NCBI GenBank assembly: GCA_001632435.1
Contig: KV423947.1
Span: forward strand, 63,855-127,854
Length of the DNA stretch: 64,000 bases
Reading direction: 5' to 3'
Origin: Calocera cornea HHB12733
Taxonomy: Eukaryota; Basidiomycota; Dacrymycetes; Dacrymycetales; Dacrymycetaceae
Shown here: one piece after another, positions 43,229 through 55,538 of the stretch
Numbering within the stretch: the first letter of the stretch is position 1
Layout of the letters: every line of letters starts with the position of its first letter
Notes under the pieces: model-generated
What the model was told of the DNA's origin: nothing
Seen by the model: the letters and a program-made list of their open reading frames with translations, nothing else
Database searches by the model: none
Program-made: the position numbers and the translations under genes

Positions 43229-46200
43229 ATGGCCCCCAACAGCGAGCGGATCCAGGCGCTGCTCGAGCGGTGCAAGCATCCCGGTGCGTGCGCATCCACA
43301 TCCGCATCCACCCATACAGCATACATCTGCCTCTCTGGCTGGCTGGCTCGCTGGGTGTGCAGACGCTGATCCCGCGCAGATACGGACGTGAAGAGCGACG
43401 CGATCGCCAAGCTGCAGCTCGAGTTCGAGGGCGGGGCCGAGGTGCGCGTACTTCCCCACCTTCTCCCTCTTCCTGCTGGGAGCACAGTGGCTGACGACCC
43501 CCCAGATCCCCGACGCAGACAGCATCATCGCTACCTTCAAGCCCTTCCTGCGCAGTGCGAACCCGCACCTGTCCCTGTCGGTGCTCTTCGCGCTCCCGCC
43601 GCTCCTGCGCCAGCTGCACACCGAGCACACGCTGCGCCACGCGCTCCACGCCTTCCTCGCCCCCGGCACGGGGGGGCTGCTGGAGCGCATGGGCGACGGG
43701 AAGGAGCGGACGCGGGACGGGGCGCGCGAGGCCGTGCAGGCGCTGTGTGAGCGGTGCCTTGCGCTCGGGGGCGCGGGGATGAAGGGGAAGGGTGGGGCTT
43801 CCGGCGCTGGTGCGGGCGGGGGCAAGGGCGAGCAGGAAGCCGTGGGCGCGCTCCTCGAGCGGTTCCTCAAGGAGGGCGGGTTCGGGAGCAAGGTCCCGCG
43901 CACGCGCGAGGCCTGCCTGGGGCTGCTGACCGCAGTGCGCGCGGAGCACCCGGCGTTCCCCCTCCGCCCGTACCTCGCCCCGCTCATCGACAGCCTGCAA
44001 GACTCGGACGGGGCCGTGCGTGCCTGCGCGCAGCAGACGCTCGTGCGGCTGTTCGGGCCCCGCGCGGCCGTCAGCGACACCGCCCGCACGGAGCTGAAGA
44101 AGGAGGCCGGGAAGAAGGCCGTCAGGAAGCAGATCTGGGACCCGCTCTGGGCCCGCATCTGCGGCGCCGAGCCCGTCACGGACGAGTATATGGTCCCTGT
44201 CCCGGAGGGGGATGACGGGCTCGCCAGCTCGCAGACGAGCGAGTCGGGCGTGCGCGCGCTCAAGAGGACCCAGAGTCACGGCGCGCTCGCCGCCGCCGCC
44301 GCGGGCACCTCGCGCCCCCAGAGCAGGGTCGGCGACTCCCCCGGGGACGCCGACGTGCCCCTCGTGCTCGTCGCCTCGGCGCGGGACATGGAGAACGAGT
44401 TCAGCGCGCTGCTGCCCCCCTTCCAGGGCCGCGAGTCGGAGCAGAACTGGATGCAGCGCGAGGCCGCCATCATGCGCGTGCGCGGCATGCTCAAGGGCGA
44501 CGCGTGGCGCCGGCTCCCGGACGCCTTCCTCGCCGGGCTCGCACATGGGTTCATGGAGGGGAGCTTGAAAGCGGTGCGTGTGCGTCTCTGGCGCTGCGAA
44601 GTGGTGTGCTGATCTCGAGGCAGCTCAATTCTTTGCGGACGACGCTGTCGTCCGTCACGTGCGCGCTGTACGCCTCGCTCGCCTCGACCCTGCGCCAGTC
44701 CTTCGACCCCTTCCTGGACGTCGTCTTCCTGCCCCTCCTGCGCATGTCCAGCCTCACAAAGAAGCTCGTCGCCCAGCTCTCCCAAGCTACGCTCACCACC
44801 GTGCTCGAGTCCACCTCCCCGCACGCCCGCCTCGTCCTCCCGGCGCTGTACGACGCCCTCGGCGAGAAGAACGGGGCCACGCGGCAGGCCGCCCTCGCGC
44901 ACCTGCGCGCCTGGCTGGCGCTGCATGGCCGCCAGCCGGTAGAGCACTCCTCGGGCGCCCTCGACGGGCTCGACAGGGCCGTCAGGCGCGGGCTGGGAGA
45001 CCCGAACCCCGTCGTGAGGGAGGAGGGCCGCAGGCTGTTCTGGGCGTTTGACAGGCTCTGGCCGGACCGCGCCAGGCCGATCATAGATGGCTTGGACGCG
45101 AACATGCGTCGCGGGCTCGAGCGCGCCAACCCGAAGAACAGCAACACCTTACCTGCTACTGCTGCTGCGGCTGGGCCCGCGCATGTCGCAGCGACAACAC
45201 CCGTCGCAGCCGCCCTCCCTCCCGCCCCGGCGACCATCTCGGCGGGGTCGAAGACGGCGCCCACGACCCCCGCTGCGGGGCCCAAGCGGACCAGCGTGCG
45301 GGAGATGATCCAGATGCACCGCGAGCAGCTCAAGAAGGCCGACGTGGCCAAGCTCGGCGTCGCACCGGGGTCGACCCCGCCCCTGCCTCGCGCAGTGACC
45401 AGCCCGCCGGCTGTGCAGTCGTCGTCCAGCAAGCCCGCCCCGCTCCCGGAGCCCGCACCGCTCACGGCCTCCACCGCCTCCTCGGTCGGCTCCCCCCGCA
45501 GCGTCCGGGCCCCCTCGAGGACGGGCCTGTCGCCCATCCGGCCATCGCACATCCCCGCGCCCGTCCACGCCCGCAGCCCCTCAGTCCCGGACACGCCCAC
45601 GCCGACGAAACCCCGAGCAGCTTCAGCACACAGCCGGACGTCCTCCGGCCAGGCCGTGTCAGAGGGCGGAGGACGGAGGGTGCGCTCGCCCCTGCAGCTC
45701 AAGCGGGCGTCGCTGACCCACACGACGTCCACGCCGAACACCAGCCGAGCGCCGAGGGGCTCTAGGCTGACCTCGCCCCCCGCGTTCGAGGACGACGAGG
45801 TGGACCTGACGGCGGCTACGATGCAGATGCCCGGAGAGTCGGACGAGACGCTGCTGCTCGCGCAGGGCATGCCCCTGCCCGGAGAAGGCGACGAGGACGA
45901 GACGTTCCAGCCGTTCGACTTCTCCCCCGCCCTGGTGCAAGCACGGCGCACCCCACCGCCCACAACGCGCTCCGTCACGGCCCCATCAAAAATCCCCATC
46001 TCGCCGTCCCGCAAATCGCACCACACCCGGTCGTCCCTCTCCTCCAACACCTCCAACCCGCTGTTCTCCTCGCCGCCCATCTCCTCGTTCTCCCCGAAGC
46101 AGCAGGAGCAGGTACCCCAATCGGTTATCGAAGACGCTCTGCGTGCCCAGGCCGAACAAGCCGAGTCCGCCGCGAACATGCTGCTGGAGCTGGTAGAGCC

Positions 46201-47577
46201 GGAAGAGGACCGTACTCAGATGCTGCGTGCTCCGCCTGCAGCCCTGGCCCCTTCAGGCGCATTGTTGAGGGAGCTGGGGGGCGGGAAGGAGAATACTGGC
46301 CTGCCCCGAACCCCCTTACCAAACCGCCAACGATCTGCTATTCGCCAAGCTGCAGAATCGTTCAAGGACAGTCCGGCGCACTCGCACGCAACCCCGGGTA
46401 TGCTGCGTGCCTTGTCGGAAAGGAAGCACGAGGCTGGTTTGTGGCAGCGGAAGATTGCGCGTGAGTGACTGATACACTGGTTTCCAATCCACGCCATGAC
46501 TGATTCGGTCAGCAGCCCTCAATGGATCCAAATTCTCAATGGAGCCAGAGGAGCAGGCTGACATACTCGACCTGGCTACGACCTCTCTGGCTTCTGGCAC
46601 TGCGACTTCGGCCACTCTACGCGACATGGCTCGCATATGTGCCAGCAATCCTTGCGATGCCACCTCGCCTACGCCATCAGGCCTATCGACCATGAATGGG
46701 TTCCAAAATGTGTCCCTTCCCGAGATCTGGAACGGTGGCAAGGCGTTTGACGGCCTGTTTGACGCGCTGATGAAGTTCTTGGTTCCGGAACGGGTATGGC
46801 AGTGTTTTCTTTTGCTTTACCACGTTCTAACCGAACGTTCAGAATGGCGAACTCCTCGAGTTCGGTTTGGTGCTGCTGTGGGAAATGCTCGAAAATCAGA
46901 GATCCTTACTGGACGGCCGCCAAATGGAGATGTTCACCGCCTTGCTCAACGTGCGGTGGTGTAACCTTCCAAATGTGCTCCTGGCCACCAACGCCATTCG
47001 GGACGGCATCACCACGCAGTTCGATCCGGTCTTCGGAGTCACCCAACTCAATGCCTGTTTACGCGCATTTGTACAGCAGCCAGTCCCGGCATTCGCAACT
47101 GAAACCGCGCGATCAGCGACATATGCGTTTGGCCTAGTCGGCCTCGGAAAGTTCATAATGCGGCTACCTGCAGAGATCCTTGAAGACGAATTGCCGCGAT
47201 TAAAGGGGCTGCTGTTGGCGGTGCGTTTGTACATGCAATGTGGAGGATGCCTGTCTGACCTTTATTAGGCCCTGACAGACAAGTCATCCGAAGTACGCGA
47301 AGCGGCCAGTCTAGCAGTCGTCGCTGCGCAACTGGTTCTTCAGGATGAGATTCACCTGTTTATGCTCCTTGACGGCCTCGACAACGGCAAGAAGAACTTG
47401 CTCATTTACTACTTCGAAAAGTACAAAATCCGAAGTGCAGACGATACCGTTACGCATACACATAGACGGCAAGGGTCCGGACAGGAACTGATTGAGAAGG
47501 AAATGAATCGACTGGATATGCGGGCAACGCCGCCCCGAACGAGTAACTTACGGCCTCAGGCTATTATTCCGACTTGA
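43229..47577 (+). CDS. CLASP-family microtubule-associated protein (Stu1/Cls1 type)
   Basis: About 1,300 residues in seven or so exons. CLASP proteins bind and stabilise microtubule plus ends through TOG domains. The first exon begins MAPNSERIQALLERCKHP and joins DTDVKSDAIAKLQLEFEGG, a TOG/HEAT repeat. Further HEAT-like repeats run to about residue 300 (FLRSANPHLSLSVLFALPPL, YLAPLIDSLQDSDGAVRACA). A second TOG-like domain follows the intron near 44.6 kb (PLLRMSSLTKKLVAQLSQAT). The middle is a long Ser/Pro/Arg-rich basic linker, usual for microtubule binding. The C-terminal helical domain (LTDKSSEVREAASLAVVAAQ) is coded after 46.5 kb. Base composition falls from very GC-rich to moderate near 46.4 kb, inside the gene. 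Confidence 0.85.
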
Positions 47578-47750
47578 CGCGTATCCCGAAATGGCAGCTT
47601 ATGCGCATTGTTTGTAGCCTAGATTTTCTCCTTCACGGCTCTCACGAACGGTTCTTGTTCGTACTGTATTGCTATTTGAAGGTCGTACAGATTTAATACA
47701 TTGCCAGGGTATCATCGGCAGAGGTATAGGGTGCATCGTGTTGACGCCCA
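47578..47750. other. Short convergent spacer
   Basis: This contains the 3' ends of the CLASP and Myb genes only. Confidence 0.5.
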
Positions 47751-49912
47751 TTACTTTCTCGATCTCCCACGCTTTCGCCGTGCCGGCGCAGTCTGCATTT
47801 CGACACTTTCACGTTCCGCCTTTCTCTTGTGCGTAGGGGTCGGAGATGCCGCAGGGACAGACAGCTCGTTCGACTGCTGAGTAGTCCCTCTACGTCGGCC
47901 GCGTACCCTCGCGGCAATGTTGTCCACCACTTCTACTTTGACAGGCCGCTCCTCCTCAGTCGACACAACATCCTCCTGCTTCTCGGTTTCCGCCTCTTTC
48001 AGAGCAGCAGCGGTGTCAGGCCCTGGCGAAGAACTTGGCGCAGGCTCCGTCTCCACTGTCGGTGTTGATTTAAGCTTGCCCTGCACCCGTCCGTCCACAG
48101 GCTCGTCCATCGGCTGGTCCACCGCCTCTTCCACCAGCTCGTCCACCAGCTCGTCCACAGGTTCGTCCACCGCCTCCTCCACCGACTCTTCCACCGGTTC
48201 CACCGATGCCGCACTGGCCGAAGCCTGCCCCTCCAATTCCTCGCGTATCCTCGAGCTATGTATCGGTCTCGGCGGGGTATACCCCGGTATCCCCCCGTCA
48301 GCGACCCACTGCTCATACGCGGCCTGCCGCGCCGGACCAAGCTGCGTGTACCTTTCCTCGAGCTGCACAGGGCGTCAGCGACCGCTTCGAGCGTAACGGC
48401 AAGTATGAAGCCGATAAAGAAATGAACCTACCGACTTCTCCGTCCGCCCCGGAAAGAGGTGCATCATCTCTGCAAAGCCCAGCCTCAGGTTCTCCTTAGC
48501 GTCCACGAGCCGCCCGTCCTCCTCGTCCGCCCAATTCGCATCGGCCTTCTCCCGGTCGGCAGGCGTCATAAAGTGCCACCGCATGCGGCACTGCGTCCTA
48601 CTGCGGCCCGGAACGCTCTCCGCGACGCGTTTCCAATCGACGGACGCGTCCTGTGCTTCGTTTCGAACGGCCTGGACGAGCGCGCCGTCTTCCACCGCCG
48701 TCCAAGCGCCCTTCCGCGTCGAGTCGTCGTCTAGCTGCTGCCACCGGTTGCGCGCCCCGCGGGCTGTACGCCCGTGGCCGATGTATTTAGCAACTGAACG
48801 CGTTCCTCGGTAATGAGTTCCAGTCGCGTAGAGATACGCGTAAACACGCACCTTTCACCCAGCTAGTCGTCCCGAACCGCGTAACGCCGTCCTCCAGCCT
48901 GTCGTCCTCCTCGTTCGTCCAAAACTCGCGCGGCCGATAGACGACGCTAGCGCGATACGTGCGCACACACTGAATGACGGTCCGTCTCGTCTGTGTCAAT
49001 CCACCGTATCAACCGCAGCTCGCTTATTGGGTGATGCGAAAGAGCCCACCTGGAACTTCTCGTTATGCGCCGTGACGATCCCGTCCCAATCCAGGCCACT
49101 CTGCTTGTCGTCCCTGCCCCTCTCCTCCTTCTCTGCCAACTTCTTCTTCACTGCGTCAACGAGAGAGTCTCGCTCAGATTCTTCCCACTCGGCGTTGTTG
49201 ATCGCCATGTCGTCCACTCCGAGCCACTGGATCCTGCACTCCGCGCCCGTCCGCTCAGGCTTGGCCATACTATTGTTCCTCTGAATCCGAGCGACGTTGT
49301 CCCACCGCACCTGATCGCCCCGCATCGCACGCAGCGCAGCCTCGCCGTCGAACGTCTTGAGCGCTTCGAGCGCGCTTCCACCGCGCGACTGGACATCGAG
49401 CATCAAGGCGCGGCGGAGCTCGGTTTGGAGCGAGATGCGCAACGCCGCACGCTCCTTTGAGCTCCAGGGCCGAGGGGTCGTTAGGACGCGGTGCTCTTCC
49501 GCGAGAGCGAATGAAGAGTGGAAGGGAGAGTCCTGATGCCGCTGAGCTAGGTATAGGTAGCATGGAGAGGAGGACGCACGTCGGCCTTCAGGTTGACCCA
49601 TTTGCTCGGACCCACAGCGGGCAGAGCGCCCTTCACGAAGACGATCTCCTCGCCCTTCTCCTCAAAGTCCTCATCAGAGATATCCTCCACCCCATCCTCG
49701 TCCTTCCACCGCTGCTTGACAGCCTCGAGCTTCCCGACCTCTCCCTGCCTCCGTGTCAGCGCGCAAGCTGCGATGAGGATGAGGAGCGTACGCACCAGGA
49801 GGGACTCGACCGCCTTGAGCCTTGCCTGGCACTCTGCTGCAAAGTCGAGAATGTCCTTCTGGTGGTCCTTGTTCGCCGAGAGGGCGCTGTCGGTCAGCCC
49901 CAGCGCGGCCAT
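47751..49912 (-). CDS. Myb/SANT-domain DNA-binding protein
   Basis: A protein of roughly 600 residues starting MAALGLTDSALSANKDHQKD. After an acidic segment (DEDGVEDISDEDFEEKGEE) come several Myb-like units. One reads RPWSSKERAALRISLQTELR. A clearer pair is FWTNEEDDRLEDGVTRFG with GRTARGARNRWQQL, and GAWTAVEDGALVQAVRNEAQ with VPGRSRTQCRMRWHFM. A fourth is ANWADEEDGRLVDAKENLRL. The regularly spaced Trp residues and the RSRTQCRMRW recognition helix are typical. The C-terminal part carries Glu/Pro/Val-rich repeats (VDEPVDELVDELVEEAVDQP) and a basic KRKAERE...RRKRGRSRK end like a nuclear signal. The layout recalls SNAPC4/Bas1-like Myb proteins. The target genes are unknown. Confidence 0.8.
48070..48200 (-). 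repeat. Coding repeat of (E/D)(P/L)VDE units in the Myb gene
   Basis: A degenerate 12-bp-period repeat encodes successive PVDE, LVDE and AVDQ units on the minus strand. Such tracts vary in copy number between strains. Confidence 0.6.
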
Positions 49913-50117
49913 GGTCGCATGATGGTGGTCGCGAGTGAGGGGGTGTAATGAACCCTGCCGATAAATGCGGCGCGAGAGCCCGGCGCGTCGTAGTGGAGGC
50001 ACGAGCGCTTATGAGGCACATATGCATATATATAGAGATAATCTGTTGCGCATTACTCATGTAGTCCAATCCGCCATCGTGCGCTCTCCCACATCCCACT
50101 TCATCTCTCATACAGAA

Positions 50118-50647
50118 ATGGCCGACCCCGCCGACCCCCGCTTCGTCGTCCTCGTCACCGTCCGTCTCTTTCCCCCCTCCGCGCCTCCCGAGTAGCTAAT
50201 CATCTGGCACGCGCACTGACAGCTGCATGTCGACCGCTCCAAGCTCAGCGTCTTCACGCCCCTCTTCTACCGCTTCCTCGCCTCGAACCGCGCGGAGAAG
50301 GGCTGCATCAAGTTTGACGTCATCGTCTCCCCGTCCAGCGAGGAATGGACGATGTACGAGGTGTACACGGACGAGGCGGCGTTCAATGCGTGCGTGCATG
50401 GGCCTTCTCCCTACCCTGGCCGCTTGAAATGGGCGAGCTGACATGCCATCGGTTGCCGGTGGGGTAGGCACTGTGACGCCCCGCACCACGTCGAGTTCCA
50501 CAAGATAGCGAGGGACGCAGACGACCCGCTGTTCACAAAGGTGCGCATGGGCCGTACATGCGCTATGGGCCGGGCTGACGCGAAGGTGTGCAGCCGCCGA
50601 CCGTGAGACTCGACTATAAGCCGCTCGCGGGCGTGGAGCTTTCGTAG
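50118..50647 (+). CDS. Antibiotic biosynthesis monooxygenase (ABM) domain protein
   Basis: A small protein of about 110 residues in four exons. It reads MADPADPRFVVLVTLHVDRS, then LSVFTPLFYRFLASNRAEKG, CIKFDVIVSPSSEEWTMYEV, YTDEAAFNAHCDAPHHVEFH and a short tail ending LDYKPLAGVELS. The order of strands with the conserved Glu-Val-Tyr and His-X-X-Ala-Pro-His motif is the dimeric ferredoxin-like ABM fold. Members are small monooxygenases or quinone-handling enzymes; the substrate here is not known. It is divergent from the Myb gene with 205 bp between starts. Confidence 0.85.
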
Positions 50648-51016
50648 TGTGCAGTGTGCAGTGTGCAGCGGATATGAGCAGAGGGCGGGCGGCGGCAGTG
50701 GCCGGACATGGACTCCAACGTGGGACGAACCATGCCAGAGCGTGCACAGGACAGCGCAGCGCATTGTGTAGAAGCGCATCTACAAGGACTGGCACGCAAA
50801 GCCTCTGTAGACGCACCATGTTTGGAATAGAATGGAAGTGACAGATCTTCCCCTGTGCCCATCCTGAGCTCCCTTCACCGTCACGCCCACCCCGAAGAGC
50901 AGCATCACACATACCATTGAATTGCGTGCGGATAGTGTACATTGCCTTGCATTAATTACGTTGCGTTTCGCTTCGCCTCTTGCAGTCATCAGGCACCCAT
51001 CAAGCCAACGCAGCGG
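50648..51016. other. Convergent intergenic spacer
   Basis: This lies between the ABM gene and Ssu72. It contains a short GTGCAGT triplication just after the ABM stop codon and nothing else I can support. Confidence 0.45.
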
Positions 51017-52107
51017 CTAGTAGTACCCCACCGCATGCAGCACCCCGTGCGGATGCCGCTCCTGCCACGCGGCGAGGATGCCCTCCATATCCTGGTCCAG
51101 GTCGTCGGAGGCCTCGATCTGCCCGCATCACCCATCAGCACCTCATTACCAAAGGGGAAGGGAAGGAGAGAGGGCGCACCGCGCTAGCCAGATCGAGGAT
51201 CGCCTTGCCCGCAAGGAGCGCCTCCTCGACATTGTCCTTGATCTCGATGTTGATAATGTGTACAGGGCGGTTCGTCTCCCCGCCCCTATTGAGCAGGTCT
51301 GCCAGCACCGAGTGAGCCCACGCTGATGTTGGGATGGGGGGCGGAGGGACGCACCATCGCACACCGCGTCGAAGCACCGCTCCTCGCAGGTGATCACCAC
51401 GTCCGCCATTGTCCGTGTCTCCTGCCACCGCTCGGGCGCGCGCTTGATATGTCTGTTCCGGTCGATCATCTGCAGCACGCCATTGGCGGTATACCTGCCG
51501 CCCCGACAACGCGCAATCAGCACTGTGCTCTGTCCCGGCTAGGAGCAGGCAGACAGGGAGGGGACGCACAGCCGCGGGTCTTTGCGGACCAGATCCTGGT
51601 ATATCTCCTCGTACGGCGTGCCGAAGCCGTAGATGTTCGGCTTGTCGATTGACGGCCCCGGGAGGCGCACGGCCGTGCCGGTGCCGGAGGAGATGACGCG
51701 GAAGTGCGCCTGGGCGAGCACGTTGTGCGCTTCCATTGAGCGGTTCTGTGTGTGTACCGTCAGCATCATCAGCAGTATTGGGACGGGGGGCGAAGAGGGA
51801 ATAGAAGAGTGCAGGGAGCAGTGGGAGGAGGGAGCGGGAGACGCACGTTGTTACTCGCGCATACAACACAGAACAGCGGCCGCGTCTTCACGGGCGGGCC
51901 CTCATTCAGAGGCTCCGGCGTCCCCGGCGCTATGGGCGGCTGCATACCCAGCCCCGGACCCGGCCCGGGCGCGTTGGGTGGCATTCCCGCCTGCGGTGCG
52001 ACGGGCAGTGGCCCGGGTACGCCGGGCTGGTGAGCGTGCGGCTGGGGCGGCGGGGCGGGCGTGTGCGTGGGCCCGAGCCGGCGACGCGGGTCACGTCGGG
52101 GGTCCAT
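51017..52107 (-). CDS. SSU72: RNA polymerase II CTD phosphatase Ssu72
   Basis: Removes phosphate from Ser5/Ser7 of the RNA polymerase II C-terminal domain and acts in 3'-end processing. The P-loop [11 protein letters not shown] (Cys-X5-Arg) is split by an intron between the second and third Asn. After it come [60 protein letters not shown], a [17 protein letters not shown] block carrying the general-acid region, and [20 protein letters not shown]. The last exon ends [12 protein letters not shown]. An unusual N-terminal extension of about 75 residues, very rich in Pro, Gly and Ala, precedes the catalytic domain. Confidence 0.94.
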
Positions 52108-52560
52108 GTCCTTGCAGTTGCAATCAGTACTGTGTTCGCTGTGTCACAGAAGCAGGAGGAGGAACGGCAGCACAGGCAAGCTCAGAAGTATCTGTGAGTC
52201 GTCCATGACGCCCAGCCGCCCGCGAGCCGGTTGTCCGCTTGCTTGAAATGCATGGGGCGGGCAGGGGGCGTATGTGGGGGTGTCTCCGATTCCACTCTGT
52301 TATTAATCTTTGCTCGCCTGCGCTTCTGCTCTCCCAGTGACATTGTAAGAGGGACTTACTGATTACTAGACGTGCAGAGGACGTGCAGCAGCAGAGGATG
52401 GTCAGTGCTCTCTCAGGGTCCGCCGGTCCAAACCACACTCACAATTTGATCCCGCTGTGAAGAAGTCACACAGGCGCGTCCCTGGTCAGTGAGCGCTTGT
52501 CTGTGACTAACCGCCACCGCTCACACCTCCCCCCTCTGCTCCATCTCAGCTAGAAGGACG
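52108..52560. promoter_or_regulatory. Divergent promoter region, SSU72 / PRP31
   Basis: About 450 bp separate the two start codons. No coding exon is supported, and no specific factor site is claimed. Confidence 0.4.
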
Positions 52561-54358
52561 ATGTCGCTCGCTGACGAGCTTCTGGCCGACTTGGAGGACC
52601 TGGAGGACGGCCCCCAGCTGTCGGAGGAGAACTCGCCTGCGCCTGAGCCGGTGCGGAACGGCCACACGAACGGCAAGGGGAAGGGGAAGAGCGTCTCCTT
52701 CTCCGCTCCTGGGAAACGGAAGCTGGAGGTGGACGACACGGATGTGAAGATGGAAGAGGACGAGGAGGGCTCCGATGGAGAAGAGGACGAGGACATGAAG
52801 CCTGCTGGGTTCGACGATGGCGACCTCGGCCAGGGGCTCGTGCTGGACGGAGGTGTGCAGCCCGCGGCGGAGCTGGACAGCGAGGAGGTGGACAAGATGG
52901 AGCTGGAGGGCGTTGCGGACGTCACGAGCGTTGCGCACCTCGAGAGTCAGCCGCGGCTGAAGGAGATCCTGCAGGTGTGTTCGCCTCCCACTGCCGCGTT
53001 GACCTGCCGCTGATGACTCTGCGCGTGTGCAGAAAATCGACGAATACTCCTCGCGGCCCGCGCCGTCCGAGGACATGTCCCAGCTGCCCGTACACCAGAA
53101 CCCGGAGTACCAGCTCACCGTCTCAGCCAACAACCTCGCGGTGGACGTGGACAACGAGATCCTGATCGTGCACAAGTACATCCGGGACAACTACGCGCCG
53201 CGGTTCCCCGAGCTGGAGCAGCTCGTGCCCGACAGCTGGCAGTTCATCAAGGCCGTGCGGGCCCTGGGAAATGCTGAGGATATCGGTGCGGTGGACTTGA
53301 CCGCTGTTCTCCCCCCCGCGGTGGTGATGAGCGTCCGCATCACGTACACCACCACCGCGGGGACGGTGCTTCCCGACGCGCGGTGGAAGGCCGTCGAGCG
53401 GGCGTGCGACCTCGCAGACAGGCTCGAGGCGGCCCGGGTCAGGATATTCGACTATGTAAAGTCGAGGATGAACATCATCGCCCCGAACCTGTCCGCGATC
53501 GTGGGCACCACGACGGCCGCGAAGATCCTCGGAGTCGCGGGCGGGCTGGCGAATCTGGTCAAGATGCCCGCGTGCAACTATCATGTGCGTTTTCTTCGCT
53601 ACGGGCAGGGATCTCACTGATACTGGCTGCAGCTGCTCGGGGCACAGAAGAAGATCGCCGCGGGGTTCTCGACTGCGACGCAGAACCGGCACACGGGGTT
53701 CATCTTCCAGTCCGAGATCGTGCAAGAGACGCCGCCCGACCTGCGGCGCAAAGCCCAGCGAACGGTAGGCGCCAAGTGCGCGCTGGCGGTGCGGATGGAC
53801 CTGGAGCGTGCGTACCGGGACGGGTCGTACGGGCACAAAGTGCGGGCGCAAGTGGAGAAGCACCTGGAGCGGCTTGCCGAGCCCCCGCCGGCCAAGGTCG
53901 TCAAGGCGCTGCCTGTGCCGAGCGAGGGCAGCAAGAAGCGGCGCGGGGGCAAGCGGGCGCGCAAGGCCAAGGAGGCGTATGCGATGACGGAGCTGCGCAA
54001 GCTGCAGAACCGGATGGTGTTCGGGCAGGCGGAGGAGGAGGCCGGCGCGTTCGACGAGACCGTCGGCATGGGCATGATTGGCAGCAGCGGCTCGGGCCGC
54101 GTGCGCGCGAGCGCTGGCGAGGAGAGGAGCAAGGCTAAGATGTCGAGGGCGAACAAGCTCCGCACAGCTACGCTCACGAATGCGGCCAAAAGGAGCATGG
54201 GCACCAGCGGGACGGCCACCAGTCTCGTGTTCACCCCTGTGCAAGGCTTGGAGCTCATCAACCCCGCGCTTCAGGCGCAGCGCGTCAAGGCCGCCAACGA
54301 GAAGTGGTTTGCGAGCGGGACATTTACGTTTGTCGGGCAGAAGGGGGACGCCAAGTAG
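52561..54358 (+). CDS. PRP31: U4/U6 small nuclear ribonucleoprotein PRP31
   Basis: A spliceosomal protein that bridges U4/U6 and U5 in the tri-snRNP. Three exons (about 52561-52975, 53034-53583, 53632-54358). An acidic N-terminal part ([20 protein letters not shown]) precedes the NOSIC region ([40 protein letters not shown]). The Nop domain contains [40 protein letters not shown] and [20 protein letters not shown], which binds the U4 snRNA-15.5K surface. The C-terminal part is basic ([20 protein letters not shown]) and ends [18 protein letters not shown] and [20 protein letters not shown]. The 3' end has a decayed inverted copy 2 kb downstream. Confidence 0.95.
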
Positions 54359-54849
54359 GGTCGCGCGGCAAGTTCACTGCGGCACCGCTCATCGGCGCTT
54401 TGTGAGGCGCTTCGGGTTTATCGGACTGGGGATGAGCGACATGTAATGATAATATGTGCTTGTACCGTATTTTGCGTCTATGGACCGGCGCTGCAACAAT
54501 GGGCGCTGGTTGCTTTGCCTGCCGGGATCAAGCCCGGCATTTTGATCACATTTGCCACGAAACGCGACCGTACAAGCCTCTCAACCCGTATCAGTCCTCG
54601 TCAAACTCGTTCTCCGTTGAACTGACCCTCATAACCCTCACCGCCTAATATTTTCCTATGAACACAAAACCTTACTAGGTGCCTAACCGACCAACTGAAA
54701 GAAAACGCGGAAAATCTTGCGGAGTAATACCATAATCATGCTACATATGCTTCGGGTTTGGAGTACCGAGTGCACAGGACCGAGGCGGCGGGGAGGATGT
54801 TGGGGTGTCGCACGGTGGGTAGGTGAGGTAGGAGGGAGAGGTAGAGCGT
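54359..54849. other. Convergent intergenic spacer
   Basis: This lies between the 3' ends of PRP31 and ISU1. No gene is supported. Confidence 0.5.
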
Positions 54850-55538
54850 TTACGCCATGGCGACCTCGGGCAGCGGCTCAGAGGCGGCAGTTGCGGCCGA
54901 GAGCGCGGTCCGCTTCGTCTTGTAGTCGCGGATGGCAGACCGGATGGCGTCCTCGGCGAGCACTGCGCATTTTAGTCAGAACTTCAACCAAGGAGGGTGT
55001 ATCAACCGAACGCACTGGAACAATGCAGCTTGACGGGCGGGAGGGAGAGCTCCTTTGCAATCTCGGTATTCTTGACCTGGCCGGCCTGCTCGAGGCTCAG
55101 GCCCTTAATATGCTCTGTCACGAACGACGAGGAGGCGATGGCGGAGCCGCAGCCGAACGTCTTGAACTTGACGTCCTGGATGATCCCGTTGTCGTCCACC
55201 TTGATCTGGAGCTTCATTACGCTTTAAGGAAATGTTAGCAGGTGGAGTGTGGAGGTAGGGAGCGCGCGTACTCTCCGCATGCGGGCGAGCCGACGAGCCC
55301 GGTGCCGACAGTAGGGTCGTTCTTGTTGAGGGAGCCGACCTGTATGCGGCCGTCAGCACGGTGGATGGGCGAGGATGAGGAAGACACGCACGTTGCGCGG
55401 TGACTCGTAGTGATTGATAACCTTCTCGTGGTACGCGCGCTTCGCGACCTGTGCGACGGCGGGTGCGCGAGCGACAGACGGGCCGGCGACGACGGGGCGC
55501 ATGGATGTCCTAAGGGCTGAGCGGAGCATTGCAGACAT
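54850..55538 (-). CDS. ISU1: Iron-sulfur cluster scaffold ISU1/IscU, mitochondrial
   Basis: The scaffold on which mitochondrial Fe-S clusters are built. A basic targeting peptide (MSAMLRSALRTSMRPVVAGP) is followed by RAYHEKVINHYESPRNVGSL and GTGLVGSPACG with the first ligand Cys. The second ligand lies in VKFKTFGCGSAIASSSFVTE. The last exons read KNTEIAKELSLPPVKLHCS with the LPPVK motif bound by the Hsp70 partner and the third Cys, then VLAEDAIRSAIRDYKTKR. All three cluster-ligand cysteines and the Asp of the first loop region are retained. The C-terminal tail, ALSAATAASEPLPEVAMA, is a short Ala-rich addition. Confidence 0.96.

Noticed and set aside
43061..46179. Long minus-strand frames opposite CLASP (up to 542 codons)
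   Set aside because: Same reason: shadows of a GC-rich coding strand, with no domain and no splice logic.
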